64,000 nt of DNA from Welwitschia mirabilis (GCA_051453625.1 JBOZIK010000001.1:203717381-203781380); one strand, 5' to 3'; counted from the first letter of the stretch, positions 10,964 to 25,000 are shown. Made by a program: numbers and translations. The notes: generated by a model not told the origin, from the letters alone.

Positions 10964-13900
10964 TAAAACAGGTGGGCAGTGTAAAAAAAAAAAGAAGAAG
11001 ACAAATAAAAAGTACTCAAAACATTTGCATGGGTACTTGATAATCATCTCTTTATAATTACTTACTTCTAAATTTATTATCTTTAAGCCCTGTGCCATGT
11101 ATATCTTTCATATTAATTAGTCTCACAGTTATCCTATGTGGGTCTTGTTAGGTTGATGTCTAAAATAAAAGGGATGAACCTTTTTTATATATCCATTTAT
11201 TTCATACTTTAATAGTTAAGTTAAATTTTCAAAACCAAATCACATTATTCTTAAAATTCTTATTGGGTTTAATTACTTAATTAAGTTAAGTTATCCATCA
11301 TAAACTCTTTGCATTTTATCATTTAACTACTAGCCTTGGAAAATATTATGAAACATGTTTGGGCTAAATTTGTGCATTTCATCTTTGGGTTTTTACTTGT
11401 TCAATTTTCAATTTCTAGTTCTTATGCTTCGAGCACCTCAAAAGCAATTTTTACCTCAATTTCCTACTATGCCTAATTTTCTTAAAGCCTTCTTAACATC
11501 ATGTACCTTTCCCACTTCAAATTTTAAATTTATTTTATGCATGTGCCTTCAAGAAGTCTATTGTATCACATGTCATTCCCATAACATAGGTCATGACAAT
11601 CATTACTTTAAAAAGGTTGTTGTGCCACTTATTGTTCCCATGATAGAGGGTACAACATCCATTTTTACGCTATTATAAATTCATGACATATATCATGATC
11701 CTTACCCTTCCCTTAGTCAAGAAAATGAAAGCACTTGAAATTGAATGAGCTAAGCCTTAATAAATCACCTAAATACCAAATTTTCCTAGACTTTTTCATT
11801 AGGCATCTTCAATTTCTATCATCAATCAATTGGAAAATTTATCACTTTTACTAGATCCTTTACTGAGCACTTATCTTGGATCCATGATTTTTTATCAAGT
11901 TTAAGCCTACTTTAATCAAAATTTTTAAGGATTACGTTTCTCACATTAGCATTTTGATAATTCCTAAGAATAACTTTAAATTTCATAAAAATTATGTTTA
12001 AGTTCAATATGCCCTACATGATTAAGGTCTAACTTAAAAACCTATGCTCGATCATACTTTGAGAAAAATTTTGTTTCATATGTTGTTCCCATGACATGTA
12101 GAATGATACATGTAATTTTCCTTAGGTTTTTTGTATAGTCGTATCCTATATCATTGGCAAGATCATAGAAATGACACATATGTCATGGATTATGTTGTCC
12201 CTATGACACAATGGATGATAGCATAAAAATTGTTTTATAACCCTTTTTCACCCTCGTTTTTAAACATACTCTCATGCCACTTATATCCTCTAATTTCTAT
12301 TGGGTGCCTCACTTATCTTTGATCTTTTAAGCTATTAATCTCATGCAATTTAGTCATATTTCTTTAGAATGAGATAATTCTTCATATTTTTCATGATTTA
12401 AATTTCTCAATTTTACTTATTTCTTTTGTTTTAGATTGAATTTCATGATTTCTCTCTCTAGCAACCTATTTTTTTAATCAATATATTCTTAGAAACTTAT
12501 GAAATTGAATTTCATATACTAGATTAAAATTTATGATATTTTCTTCTAAATTTTATGTTTTTCACTTTTTTAAAGTTTCTTGCTCATTATGCACTCAATT
12601 CGCAATAGTTTTTTCCATGTTAGATGTTAAGATAATCCTTGTTTTGATAGTTATGATTTGGTTCTTATGGAAGATCATTTGGTTATCTAAATAAAGTTAT
12701 GAATATTTTTCTCTTTTCTCTTGAAATGGCACATATCTATGTTATGATTCTCTTTATGTAGTAATGTAGATGCATCCTCTTCTTGAACCCTTACGTGTTC
12801 TATCACTACCCAGGTAGTAGAACAATGAGCGTGAGAGGATATTTTATAAAAGCAGAGGCATAGCCTTGCTTCTGCCATTTACTAAAGGGAGATACACTTT
12901 ATTGACTATATTCAAAGGCTTGAGCTTAACTTATATCATGAACTGTAGGAGCTAGGTATTTAAGGCTACTTGTTACATGCTCATGGTTGTTATTACAAGG
13001 TAAAAATTATTTAGTTTTACTAGATCTTTAAGTTTATCTTGGTCACCATGAAGGATGGTTCATGGTATGATCAACTCAAGGCTACAGTGGAAGGACATCA
13101 CATGTACATTAAGCCATAGCACATCATAGTGGTTATAGGATTTTTTAGAGATGGAAGAAGGGTCAATCTTGATGTGAGTGACTGAGATAAATGAATCTAT
13201 ATCCTTCAACTGGAGTTACCATATCACGCAAGTGATGATTAGTGAGGGGTGGTCATGACATATTTACCTTTTTATTATTGTATTCTTTACTAAGCCATTG
13301 TTCATAACATAGCTCAAGTTTGTCATAATTCATATGCTATAATTGCCTACCTTTATATTTTAGCCCTCATTCATCATGGAGAGAGGACATATCTGGCTAC
13401 CTTCATTTGACACTGACCGAGATGGATTAGCACCCAGTGCTAATTTTCATTATCACCTATCCTTATTTATTAAGAGCTCCCTTTTGATGATTCAAGATTC
13501 ATATCCTAGTAAAGACTCCTCACTCAGTCCACATCTTAGCTAATGACACCTATTTCAGAAGACTAGGGATAGAGATCCTAGGTATAGCTTCACCGGCTCT
13601 TAGTAATAAACCTATAGCATAGTCACCTCCTTCTGGATAGCCTTAGGTAGTTGGAGGCATTAGAATGAACCAGTTTACAACATTACTAGGAGGTATGGAG
13701 CAGAGATTATCTTCATAGATAAAGGATCTTCATATTCATACTACAACATAACTCTATTAGTTGGAGGCACGTGTTCGCACTATTGAGAAGTAGGGTAGAG
13801 CTACCTTGGAGAGAATAGATCCCATCTCTCACTACTTTTCAAACATTGAAAAGCCTATCATTGAGCTATCTATGAAGATAGCTGGTAAGAGAGATACTAA

Positions 13901-14211
13901 TATGGATGTTGAGATCTGGTCCTCTCCACATAGGAATCCATAATTATTGATGTAGTTCTATCATCTGAGTTATATGAAAACTATGCTTCTTTCATTTTAT
14001 TGTACTTAGGTACATTATTTTTGACCTAGTACTTAATAGTTATATGATGCTTATTTGTATGATGATTTTTTTCTATCTTAAATTACCAATTTATCTAAAT
14101 ATGAAAATTAATTTTTAATTGAATTTTAAGGCTTTCTTTCCTCAGTAAATTGGCATCACAAAGTCCTCTTTTGATTTGTTTATCAATGGACTGATAAAAC
14201 ACTAGGTGGGA
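10964..14211 (+). other. Long 3' region of the gypsy element
   Basis: Between integrase and 3' LTR, where Athila-group elements carry an extra ORF. One 107-codon open frame (11355-11678) has no motif I recognise. From about 13660 to 13930 broken frames give LEARVRTIEK, ATLERIDPISHYF and KPIIELSMKIAGK, a heptad-like stretch that could be the tail of a 3' ORF. GC content is visibly higher at 12780-13900 than around it. I cannot show an env-like protein. Confidence 0.45.
14196..14211 (+). other. Polypurine tract of the gypsy element
   Basis: aaacactaggtggga lies directly before TGCTATGTTATC, like the 'ctaagtgtggggga-TG' context at many Athila-group 3' LTR starts. It sets the LTR start used here. 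Confidence 0.5.
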
Positions 14212-15403
14212 TGCTATGTTATCAATTTTTCATATTTTAATAGTGTAATTGGCAATGTTTTGTAGGAAACAAGAACTCAATTTAGTCATTTTAAAGAATA
14301 TTATTATAAAATAATTTAATGACTCAATTAGGACCTTAATTGTAATATTTTCATTTAGAAGGGTAGGAATTCAACCAAACAAGAAATGGAATAAAGATAA
14401 CAAAAAAATCAAATAATTAGCTATCGTCCCTTTTATCATCCTAGTGACATAGGACATGATAATAAGGAATCGATGCTAAAGAGCTACTGATAAGATGAGG
14501 CTAGACCAAGGCTGACTTAGTAATTTGATGTTGTTGTTATGCCCTCATTCATCTACATAACACTAAGGATGATACAATAATTAAACTTTGAATTCAAATC
14601 CTCACAATCTTCTAACATGGTGGTCTATGATTTGATGATGAAGGGGTGTCATGTCATATATCATCCCAACAATAACAATGACACAAGAGTATCATAACTT
14701 CTTCCTAACTGAGTCAATTAAGGTTTATTTTATGTCAAATTATGCTTTATCATCTATATTGATATTTTTTACTTGTAACCACCTTAGAAAACTATATAAA
14801 CCCCTATTTAACATTATTTAGTCATCTTTTTACATTTTAGGATTAGTGACAAAAGCATCTAAGAAGGCAAGGGTCCATTTCAGCATAGGAGAGATTATTC
14901 TTAGTGATTAGGCTATGTTTCTATCATTGAGGAATTACTACCCTATTGAGATGTTTGTAAGACATTCAATTTATTTAATAACATGTATTTCTTCTCTAAT
15001 TCATCTTATTTCTCTTATGTTTTATTATGTTTGATTAATTCTATTATTTAAATTTATTTTAATTTGAATATAGGTTATAAGATTTGAGTTTGTGTGATAA
15101 CAACTTAGAAATTAGTTATCATAGTCTTGCATCTTCATTTCTCATCCATTTTTGCATTCCATTATTAGAATACTTGCATTGTTAATTTTCCTTTTGCATA
15201 ACAAAAATATAAAATTCATTAAGGAGATTATACTAAAATTCAATTATTCATTCTTTCCTATTCATGTGCTTGATTAGTGTTTTTTTTTTTAATGCTTTCT
15301 AGATTATCACATTCGTTGGTTAAATTATTCTATACTAAGCCTAATTTCAATTCCATTATTTTCAAAATTTACTAATTTTAAAGTACAATTTAGGCCATAA
15401 ACA
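14212..15403 (+). repeat. 3' LTR of the gypsy element
   Basis: Starts TGCTATG and ends ...aaaca. Its last 630 bases align with 3130-3743. Inside, 'aaactatataaaccc' near 14795 is the TATA-like promoter site, and is also present in the 5' copy. Length of about 1.19 kb is normal for the group. Confidence 0.75.
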
Positions 15404-16797
15404 CTTAGTTATTTTTATTTTTTTTACCATTGATTCTCTTCTCCTTATATCATATAAATAGCTAAAGAGGCCTTTTTGTATTCATTGCATTCTAAGTTAC
15501 CTATAACCTTTTTAAAATTACTTAGTCATGATTTTAATTTGAAGAATTTAAACCTTTTATAAAACTTAGTGGATTTAGCTTAATAAAAGTTTGAATTAAT
15601 TTCCTCATACCCCCTTTCTTAAGGTAATTGATACAATTGTTTACTTATGGGTTTTGATCTTGATTTACTATTTGTAATAGGAATGCATGAATGTATTCAT
15701 GAATGCTTCTAGATTAAGGTTGAATAGGGGTTAATTTCTATCATTAGGTTGTTAAATCTCATATGAATTATCTTGACATTAATTACTTAGTGAAATGAAC
15801 ATAGCCTCAAGGTTTAACTGATGATGATGAGGCATCTAAGAGAACTAAAAATTTTTATGAGATTACATTTATAAATAGAATAAATATTATTAAAGGTTAG
15901 AAATATTTTTATGATTTTATGAAGAACATGATTATTATTAAGAGATAATTGATCCTAATTTATAACTTAAAGTACATAATCAAATTTATTCCCTTTTTCT
16001 ATTTTAAATAGATAAGATTTATAAGATTTATAAGTTATGAATATGGGGTTTTACTTTAAAGTTATATGATCATACAATTTGGGATGAATAACTTAGTTGG
16101 ATGTTTGATTATTTCCAAGGGTATCTTCTTATAAAGCATTATTTTATATAGTTATATTTCATACAAAACCTTAATCTCTTTAAGAAATCATATAATTTTA
16201 TTAACCTAAATTCTTAAGATAAGTGTAATTCTCCTAGGTGATTATTATCTATATTTATAAGCTAATAGAGTCTTTAATAACTTGAATTCATTTCTTAGTT
16301 TGTTTAGGGATTTAAAATTATCATAAATATTATGAGAATAATGATTATCTAGGAATTGGAGTTACAGTTAGTCTTATGAATACTTTTGAAGTATCCCAAA
16401 TATAATCAACTTCTAGGATTATTAAGATTATAAAATTATTATTGGTTTATACTTTATAAATATTAGGATTAAGATGGATGTAATTTGGTACATTTTTAGG
16501 GAGTTAGAAAATTATAGGTACGATCAAATTCATAACTAGTGGAAGATATAATTAAATTCATGCTTATCTAAGAGTTAGAGTTATTTTGAAATCTAGTATT
16601 ATTAAAGATATAATTGATTTTACTAATGATTTAAGATTATTAGAAATATAAATAAGTTTATAAATGTTAGAAATTAAGGTTATTATGGTTAAAGATAATT
16701 TTGTAATTATAATGAGAAAGGATATCATAGATATAATTCAATTTATTCTTATAAATTTATAAGTGCTAAACATAAGTACTGTTTAAGTTAATCTAAA
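15404..16797. other. AT-rich filler, no gene recognised
   Basis: No coding motif on either strand. A TATA-like 'catataaata' near 15459 with downstream 'cttttt-gtattcattgcattctaag' resembles the promoter part of an LTR. Part of it should be internal sequence of the - strand element whose primer-binding site begins at 16798, but no domain survives. Confidence 0.5.
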
Positions 16798-16809
16798 GCT
16801 TTGATATCA
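16798..16809 (-). other. tRNA-iMet primer-binding site, - strand
   Basis: gctttgatatca read on the - strand is tgatatcaaagc, against TGGTATCAGAGC; both differences from the + strand GCTCTGATACCA are C to T. It sits three bases from the LTR end, giving the element a - orientation. Confidence 0.65.
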
Positions 16810-16812
16810 ATT

Positions 16813-19800
16813 TGTAGCACCCTCTCTTTTCTTATCCTAATTAAGCACTATATTTTCTTTTCTCTTCTTTCATTCTTTAATATAATTATCTAATAAACAT
16901 AGTGAAAGCTAGGATCACATATTACTCATTCATTTATTAGCATTTTTATATTTTGAGAAACATAAATTATATTATTATTATATATTTATCTATAATTAAT
17001 TTCTAGGTCATTTTGACTTATAAATAATAGTGATGTTATAAGTCTTTATCCTCCATTATTTTCTAGTTTTTTTATTACATAGAAAGATATCTTATAAATA
17101 TTTGAGAAGATGTAAACTTATTATAAACATATATGAATAAGTTTATGAATAATACCTAATCAATATAGTAGAAGGCTACAACTCCCATTAATGGCATTCT
17201 AACTCGATATCTAGCCATCTCTAGATGTGAATTGATTCTAATTCAAGTTCTAAACTATACAAGCATGGTTAGATTCAACTCATAGGCTTAACTTCACCTT
17301 GATATACCCACAATACAAGTAACAGGTAGTACATGAGGTGGATTCATATTTACAAATGACTAGTACTTCCTTGAAACATCTTTGGATGGTGCAACATAAT
17401 ATGTTAATGCCAAAGGCTTGAGATATTAAGTTAAAATAAGTTCATAAATGGATAGGAAAGGAGAGTGGTGTTAAAAACCACTTCCAAAAGGGTGTTATTA
17501 AAAAAAAAATGCAATGCAACCCTTCTCAATGATGAAAAATCTAAACATGGGGATGAAAATTATTAGGATTATCTTAATCTAGTATTATTTAATAAATACA
17601 CCACATAAATGAATGCATATAATTCTAACTAATATATATATTTAATGTATTATTTACCTAGTTATAATAATTCTAATCATTATTAGGTTTATTTTGTAAA
17701 AACAACCATAAAAAAGAAAAGAAGCATATTAGAATATCTCTATATTTAAGATTACAATAACAAAAATATAAATAATGGAAATTCTCTTTTCTTTTATATA
17801 TAAATAAATAAAATATTATTATCATTTATTTCATTTAATAAACACAAATATGAAAAAAAGTTTAAATTAGATCTTAATAATGTACTTAAAGAAACTAATC
17901 TATACTTGGAGTTATGCTAATCCTAGAAACATGCATTCATCTTCATATGATAATCTTCATGGATTGGTGAAATGAAGGTTAATAAAAGAAAGTATAGCTC
18001 AAGCATGATTGTTAAAATATAACTCTTTATTAAAAATTCTTATGGCTATATTATAAGTCAAAAAAATAAGTGATAAGTCAAAGACTATTTATGTTACTCA
18101 AACTACTAAGGTAAAAACACTTACAAGCATACATATTCAAAGTAAGATAAAATAAAAGGTAAAAGAGGTATTTCTACAAATAAACTATTATTTTGAAGTA
18201 ATTTAACTTAAGTCTACTAATATAAACATATCTTATATACTCAAATTATCTTTAAACGTTTATGTAAATTTTGTATAATTTAATACATTAATTATAACAT
18301 TTTTGAGCTCTAAAGATATATCATAGTTACAAATTGATAATTAATTAATTATGAAGAAAAAAATAAATTATAGTAGTTTTTTATAAACTAGACTCATAAT
18401 ATGATCCTCAAAATCTAACTTAAACTATCTTAGGATTCTAGAAATATTACTTCTAAGGTTATCATTTAAATTTAAAAAGTGTCGAATTTTCTAAAATTAT
18501 AGTCCTCTCATATTACACTAAAATGATAATAAATTTCAAAATACTTTGAGTTTTTAAATAATTCAAGATGTTCTAGAAATATTATTTAATTCCCTACGAG
18601 TTAGATGCTAAAGTGTATAGATATCATAACTAATAGTTACAGAAATATAAATTAATTGCTCGCTATTTTTTCATTTATTTCCTAATTTATTTTAATAAAT
18701 AAATTTTTAAAAAGTTATTACACATCATAAAAATTACTATTTGTACATTTTCACATTCATGACATAATCCTACAATTACTTAAAAAAATGACTAATTTTA
18801 TGTACTAGTTAATAAGTTATGGTTTTTGTATCCTATGTTTTTATTATAGAAATTTAATTTAAGCTATAAGAAATATGGTAATGTTTTTATAACTAGTGAT
18901 GTAATAATATAAATTAGTAAATTAATGGATATAATAGCTAAACTAATTATCCAAAAAACATCTTAACTAAATTTATTAATTCAAACCAATGTAGAAAGAA
19001 AGATCAAATGAATTCAAAAAGAAAACCATTTACCATGAGCCTTAGGATTATCATGAAGGCATGCTAGTCTAAAAGAGATTTTTCTTTAGGATTATAATTC
19101 ACTCCTAATAGGATGAACGTTGTGTAATCGATAAAAATATATTGTTATGTATATTAATACAAAATAAACCTAGATATCCAAGTTTATAGTAAATTCTTGA
19201 AGTGATTACTTGTCCATAATCTTCCATTAGTAACCTCAATCACCAAGCATAAGAGACCCTTATATATTCCCATCTTAGTGAGTTCTAATGGGAGGAATAA
19301 CATAAGTTTATGGTATATTATAAATAGTTATCTAATGCAAGTATTACATCAATTTATTAAAATATTAAAAAAGACCAAATGAAAAATATGAGTAAAGAGC
19401 TTACTTGAAAATATTAGTAAGCCTTTGATAGTTGAAGAATGATAAAGAACTAATCACAAGAGTTCCTTATCTCCAAGATTCTAAGCTCCATGCTTCAAGC
19501 TCCACAAGCAAGAGAATAAAAGAAAGAGAAAGAAAAGAAGGAAATGCACTTGTATAGAAAAATGGAAAATATCTCCTTTTTACAATAGAGAAATGGATCT
19601 TTACATATAAATAAACAAAGGCACATAACTCAATATCATAAGAATATATGATTTACCATTAATAATTGGGATGAGTAATAAGTGATATTGGAGTACAAAA
19701 AGTGATCATATTTATGACTCATGCACCTAACTAGGATTAGTAATCTTCTTTATTTAATTAGTAAGGTTAATTAAATATATCATTTTCTCATGTTATCTCC

Positions 19801-20466
19801 TTCTTAATCCTTTATAGATTCATAAGTAATTTTAATTCATCCAAGAAATGTATCAAAAGAATAAATTCATAAGTATGAAAATTGTCATGTGATATAATGA
19901 GAAAAACTCTTTTATTCCAATGAACAAAATAATAAATAGACTATAAATTAAGTGCCCTTATACATCTTAAGAATATAAAATTCATGGTAAATTAAATCTA
20001 CTCATTTATCATTCTTAGTTCTAGATAAGAGTGCATGTACTTGTTCACATACTTATTTACTTCATTATGCATAAAATCTGTCAATCACATGGCATAAGGA
20101 AGAAAATTTCTATTCATAATATAGTACACCTATTGCTTCTACCAAGAAGTTAAATGAGTAAATAAGATGTAAAATAAATTATATGTTCTCTTGAAACTTT
20201 TAATTTATTAGTTTTATTATGTGATCTTAATTTCTTGCATAATGGGTTATCTAGTTTTAAATGTTTACATAGCTTTTCTCATAAAAACCTTATAACATAA
20301 TTATTATCATTTTCATGGTAAATTATGAAAGTTACAAATTAATGATAAGTAAAAATTCCATCTTATTTTGAAAAGGCCTTTAAAGTAGAGTAATTCACAA
20401 TATAATTCAAATCAAAATATACTTAATATCTAAGTAAATAAAGTTTACAAAATGTGGGATATAACA
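16813..20466 (-). repeat. Long LTR (about 3.65 kb), - strand, Del/Tekay-like ends
   Basis: On the - strand it runs TGTTATATCCCACA...GAGGGTGCTACA followed by a tRNA-Met primer site. Such 'TGTTATATCCC...GGGTGTTACA' ends and multi-kilobase LTRs are typical of Del/Tekay chromoviruses. No ORF above 60 codons lies inside. The right end falls exactly where the gag of the next element begins, so this element appears to have inserted into that gag. The rest of the element is not in the window. Confidence 0.55.
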
Positions 20467-20469
20467 TCT

Positions 20470-21840
20470 TATCCATTGTTCTATAGAATCCTCATACTTT
20501 GATGCCTAAAGATAAAGCTGAATATTAGTTGTACACATTAAAACCTCTTTCTATCCTAAATTAGATCAATATAAACTAATATTTCATTAATAAATTTTTT
20601 AAGTCATAAAATAAATGCTTTTAAGAGAGAAATTATATGGTTCTAATAAAAAGTACATGAAATGTTCTAAACATTAGAGAGATTTAGAGACTTATTACTT
20701 AAATACCCTCAACAAGTATTCAAGCAAGGTAGACTTAATACCTTCTTTTATAAAGTCTTATCTTATAATCATACAAAACTTGTAGAGATGATATGTAGAG
20801 GAAGTTTCTTAAAAACCAAAATTGATAAACTATTAGACTTTTTAGAGCCAATTTCTAAGAGCTCCAAAAATTGATAAAAGCCTAATGATCTTTCTAGATT
20901 ACATACTAATATTTAATAAACTAGTATCTTTAAGGTTCTTAAGAATTTTAAAGTCAACTATAAACTAGAAGAATTCTCCAAAAATATTGAGTCACTTAGT
21001 ACTACTCCTATGTCTACTATTAAAAAATCTAAGTGTTTCATATGCTACATAGATTTCCATAAACTTCTAAATGTACTTTCATCCTTTTCTTTCAAGACAT
21101 GGATCAAAATTGAGTAAATGTTATAATAAAATAATGGTTAAATTAAAGAATAACAACCCTTACTCCAACACCTATTACCTAGGTTGAAGAAATCATTTAA
21201 ACTTTTTATGAAAATAAAACAATAATAAATAACATCCTTAATTCAATCTAGAAATCCCTACCCTTTATCATCCCATAATTCATATCCTTCTTTATCTAAT
21301 CATTTTGCTTCATCTTCTATAAATGAGCCTACCTCACTTCATACCTTGGAAGAAATGCTTAAAAAAGTTTATAGAGATTCAAACTTAAATAAATGATAAC
21401 TAATATTAATTTAATTAGCAAACTTCCTTCACCTTATAAATATTATAACATAATGTTTAAAAGCTTAATTGAAACACCACACACATGCTTGAATATTTTA
21501 AAAAACATGAAAAAGATAAGCTTCCTTCTACTCATGAGCTAAATATTAGTGATTTCAAAATAGTTAAAAAAGTATAATACTTTCATATTCAAAAAACCTA
21601 AGTCCATACACCTTATAAGTGGGTCAAAAATCAATGAAGAAGTAGGATAAGATATTTCCTATGAGAAAGAAACACCTACTAAACATAATAGTAAAGATAA
21701 TAAAGTAGAATACCAAATTGAAGAAGAAATTCCATACAATAAGGATTTTATAAGATCACCACACCAACTTACAAGAGACATGATAGTTAAGAAACATTAA
21801 CAGGCCTTTGAAATATTTAAAAAAGTTAATATTAATATCC
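20470..21840 (+). pseudogene. gag remnant of the RT-less gypsy copy
   Basis: Starts inside the capsid domain: PHTLMPKDKAEY then LYTLKPLSILN near 20488-20565, matching 'FPYSLKDKAKxWL..LxPxSIxTW'. INKFFKS near 20590-20615 follows, then MICRGSFLKTKIDKLLDFLE near 20787-20850, matching 'MCxGxFLxKxxDExWxFLE'. A proline/serine-rich linker with SLHTLEEMLKKVYRDS near 21335-21380 follows. Then comes HLISGSKINEE near 21610-21640, the 'ITLRSGK' block before protease. The N-terminus is missing. Many stops; dead. Confidence 0.75.
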
Positions 21841-22470
21841 TTCTTTTGTAATGCATTAAACAAGCTCCTTTATATGCCAAATTTCTTAAGGACTTATGCA
21901 TTATTAAAAGGATAGTGAATGTGAAGATTAAATTCTTCTTAGTTCAACAAATCAAGGCTATCATTTAGAACCATATTTCTCCTAACTATAAAGATCTAGG
22001 ATGTTTCACCATCTCACTCACCATTAAAGACAAATATATTAGGTAAGTTTTATTATATCTTAGTACTAGTATAAATATTTTACCTAATTTTATCAATAAA
22101 TAAATGATTCTAATTGATCTTAAGAGTATAAAACTTTAATTACAGTTAGTTGATAACTCTTTAAAATTACCCTTAGGAATAGCAAAGTATGTTATAACTT
22201 AAGTTAAAAATTGTTACTTCCTAATGGATTTCTTTGTCTTATAGATGAAAGAAACTTGAGGTCATTTCATGTAAATAATCTAGGTAGACTTTTCTTTGTC
22301 ACTTCAAATTCCCTTATCAATTATATGAATGATCTTATGAAAATTTCATTTCCTAATATAACTATTTCATTGAATATCTTTAATGCTATGAAACAACCTA
22401 AGGACCTTAAAGGAATTACATTTTTGGATAGTATTGATGATGATCTTGAGTTCCTCTCTTATGAATAAGA
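21841..22470 (+). pseudogene. Aspartic protease remnant of the RT-less copy
   Basis: CIKQAPLYAKFLKDLCIIKR near 21852-21912 matches 'AIKQVPxYAKFLKELCTxKR'. LLYLSTSINILPNFI near 22050-22095 is the active-site segment, with the family D-L-G-A-S changed to Y-L-S-T-S, so the catalytic Asp is gone. After a frame change the open stretch 22211-22468 carries NNLGRLFFVTSNSLINYMND and NIFNAMKQPKDLKG, matching 'ILGRPFLxTxxxLIxxxxG...NIFxAMKxPxD'. Same family as the - strand protease at 34480-35060. Confidence 0.8.
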
Positions 22471-22740
22471 TGTTTCTATTATTTATTCCTCATCTCTTAA
22501 GTTTGACTTACATTCTAATTTTAGAGGTGATCTTTTTATTAATTTGAATTTACATCTTGAATATTTAAATTATATCTTTAATGATGATCCTACCCATTTC
22601 TTTATTACTTAGTCATTGATATCCTTAGCTAGAAAAGATAATTTGCAAGAATTCTTGGAAAAACATGAAAAAACTATAGGTTATACCCCATCTAACTTAG
22701 AATTTTTGGATCCTAATGTGTACTTCTCATATCCTTTATG
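22471..22740 (+). pseudogene. Pre-RT linker, the last pol sequence before the missing RT
   Basis: Reads LHLEYLNYIFNDDP near 22550-22595 and ISLARKDNLQEFLEKHEKT near 22620-22677, then IGYTP. This is the 'LKYAYLGxx...PVIISxxL...LLxxLKxHKKAIGW' lead-in to RT. RT motifs do not follow. The - strand copy has the matching NFMQELLVKKEKVIG near 34290-34335. Confidence 0.7.
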
Positions 22741-24560
22741 AGTTTTAATTTAAATGTGTAGTTGTATTATGAAGATGTTATTAAACTTAGTTCATCATAT
22801 GATTACCTTTACCACACTTTTAAGTTTAACAATCATAGTAATTTTGAGTTAGCCCCTTCGTATATTACATTATTCCCTCTTCAAAAGCATAATTTGGTTT
22901 TGTTAAATAAACTTAGATTAGACTTACTTTTTGGTAATTTATCTTTTAAATTTTTTACTCAACCCATGAAAATCAAGATATGCCTAAGGATTCTTTCATG
23001 AAAAACACTATCCATTATCATTCATCCAATCTCTTCTTAACAACTTTCAATAATCTACACCATTTTTGCATAATTCCATATCATCCATATTTCATCCACC
23101 CCTTTCATATTCTTATAAGTTCAAAACACTTAATGATCCTTATTAATAGTAGTTTTTCTTAATCCACTAATTAAGTGATCTTTTACCATTTTAGAGTTTG
23201 ATAGAAATTTGTGGGTTATTTCTTTTCCATAAGTTAGTTTGTTAAATTTTTAAGTTCCTTATTAATGTTTGCATTCATTAGAGATCTCTAATTTGAAATC
23301 AAGAAAAAGATGATTTTTATTATTTCATGATATTTCATTGTTTCAAATCATTCATTAGAATGAGATCACTTTTCTATTAGACTAGTTAGTTAATGACTCC
23401 ATTTTATGTTCTATGAATTAAAAGAAAAATATTTGGGGATTGGAGGAAAATAAAAGTGAGTGTAAAGCAAACATAACAGAAAAATCTTAAATCTCTTTAC
23501 TAGTATATTATTTTATAATCATTTCTATTGGGTTTAGTTGATTGCATTAGGGTTGTGGATACCTATTGAAAATTAGATCTAATGATTATTTATAGTATAT
23601 TGAACTACATTAGGGCTATAAACATCTTCTAATAATTTAGCACTAAATTTTTCAAGTATAACATGTTAAATTTATTATAAGCAAGTACCACAACACTAAA
23701 TACATACTAAGAGCAAATTCTTGACACATGATTACCCATGGAAGTGGAAGTAAAATGGAGTGAACTTAAGTTGAAACTAGATAAATGTCTTGATGTGCTT
23801 ATTTTAGCAAATTATAACTTAAGCTCTTTTGGCTACTTATGATTTTATAAAAATTTACTTGTTGATATATTTATTTTTTTAGTAAAGTACCCACTAAATA
23901 TTATGAAAATTGAAAAATTAAATCATTAACTTACATTGATTAAGTTTCCTTTATTTAGGGGATGCATGGTAGGATTTATAATTTTACCATTCATTTCATT
24001 TTATCCATTCTTACTTTTACTATTTATTTCAAGTTATATTATCATATTTTCTCTTTTATGATTAAATACACCAAAATTACATTATGTGTTTTGTTATTTT
24101 ATTCTTCCATCTAAGTCTAGATCTGAGGTAAATTATTTTAAATCATTGATGAAACTATGATCAATATTTCATCCCATTTTTAAAAAACATGATTTAAAAC
24201 CTAATTCATACCTATTACAAATATTTCATCTAATATTTTCACTTAATATTTTCACCTAATATTTTCACCTACCCCTACCACATCATCCAAGCTTGATCTA
24301 CTTCTTCATACTTATCTAGCATCACAACCTAATGTCATTGGTTCCACTTCCTACCTTTACATTTCTACTTTCAACTTTTACTTGTGGCATTTTGACAGCA
24401 TTTTCTATTTTTTTTCTATTGCTAAGCTTATTTTTAGTTTAAAAATTTTTTTGTTTCTTTATTTTACCATAGTTTTATTTAATTTTCACTTATAACTTCC
24501 TCCTCTTTTTCTTTCATTTCTCTTTTATTCTCATTCTTTCCTTCCTTCTTCATTTTTATC
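22741..24560 (+). other. Non-coding spacer in place of RT-RNase H-integrase
   Basis: About 1.8 kb with no pol motif. 23530-23700 (tgggtttagttgattgcatt, then 'attagggctataaacatc') is homologous to the reverse complement of about 33230-33450, placing the same spacer in both RT-less copies. The two open frames here (79 and 60 codons) have no recognisable motif. Confidence 0.6.
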
Positions 24561-24564
24561 TTTG

Positions 24565-25000
24565 CAAGTTTTCATGAGTAAGAGGTAAGGTGTTCTTATT
24601 AGAGAAGATATTTTTTCTTCTTTTATTTCTCTTTATTCATCATTCTATTTAGATAGGTTTGAAGGTAGAAATTTTTTTCCTTCATAAATTTTTAGTTCTT
24701 TTAAGCTGCATTGAAATTTTCATTTTATTACATATGCTCTTGTTGTACTTGTTCTTGTTATGTAATGCAAAGCACTTTTCAATCACTATATCTATTGATT
24801 TCATTTATCACTACACTCAAAACCTAGATATAATATTTTTCATTTAGTACAAAGAATCTATTTAATAAATTTTAAAGCTTAAAAATTAATGTAACTAATA
24901 CTATCATGAGATCCAATTACTACTATTGTCTTATTTCGTGCAATCAGAGTGATCTTTTACTAATATCTTACTCATCATAATTTTAATCATTTTATATGTA
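24565..25000 (+). pseudogene. 3' ORF remnant of the RT-less copy
   Basis: Starts near 24573 with M-S-K-R followed by VLIREDIFSSFISLYSSFYL. This parallels the start of the 3' ORF of the - strand copy (M-S-E-R-K-R, then LEEGIFTTFLSLFILFYL). The rest is heavily broken. Function unknown; see the better-preserved copy at 31600-32430. Confidence 0.45.

Larger units (their letters stand above)
3130..15403 (+). mobile_element. Ty3/gypsy LTR retrotransposon, Athila/Tat-like, decayed
   Basis: Parts in order are a truncated 5' LTR, tRNA-Asp primer-binding site, gag, aspartic protease, reverse transcriptase, RNase H, integrase, a roughly 3.8 kb 3' region and a full 3' LTR. The gag-PR-RT-RH-IN order and tRNA-Asp priming are those of non-chromoviral plant gypsy elements. 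No domain is an intact frame; stops fit C-to-T decay. Two gaps (8626-9166 and 10806-10908) interrupt it, so its true length is not certain. It cannot make functional protein. Confidence 0.85.
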
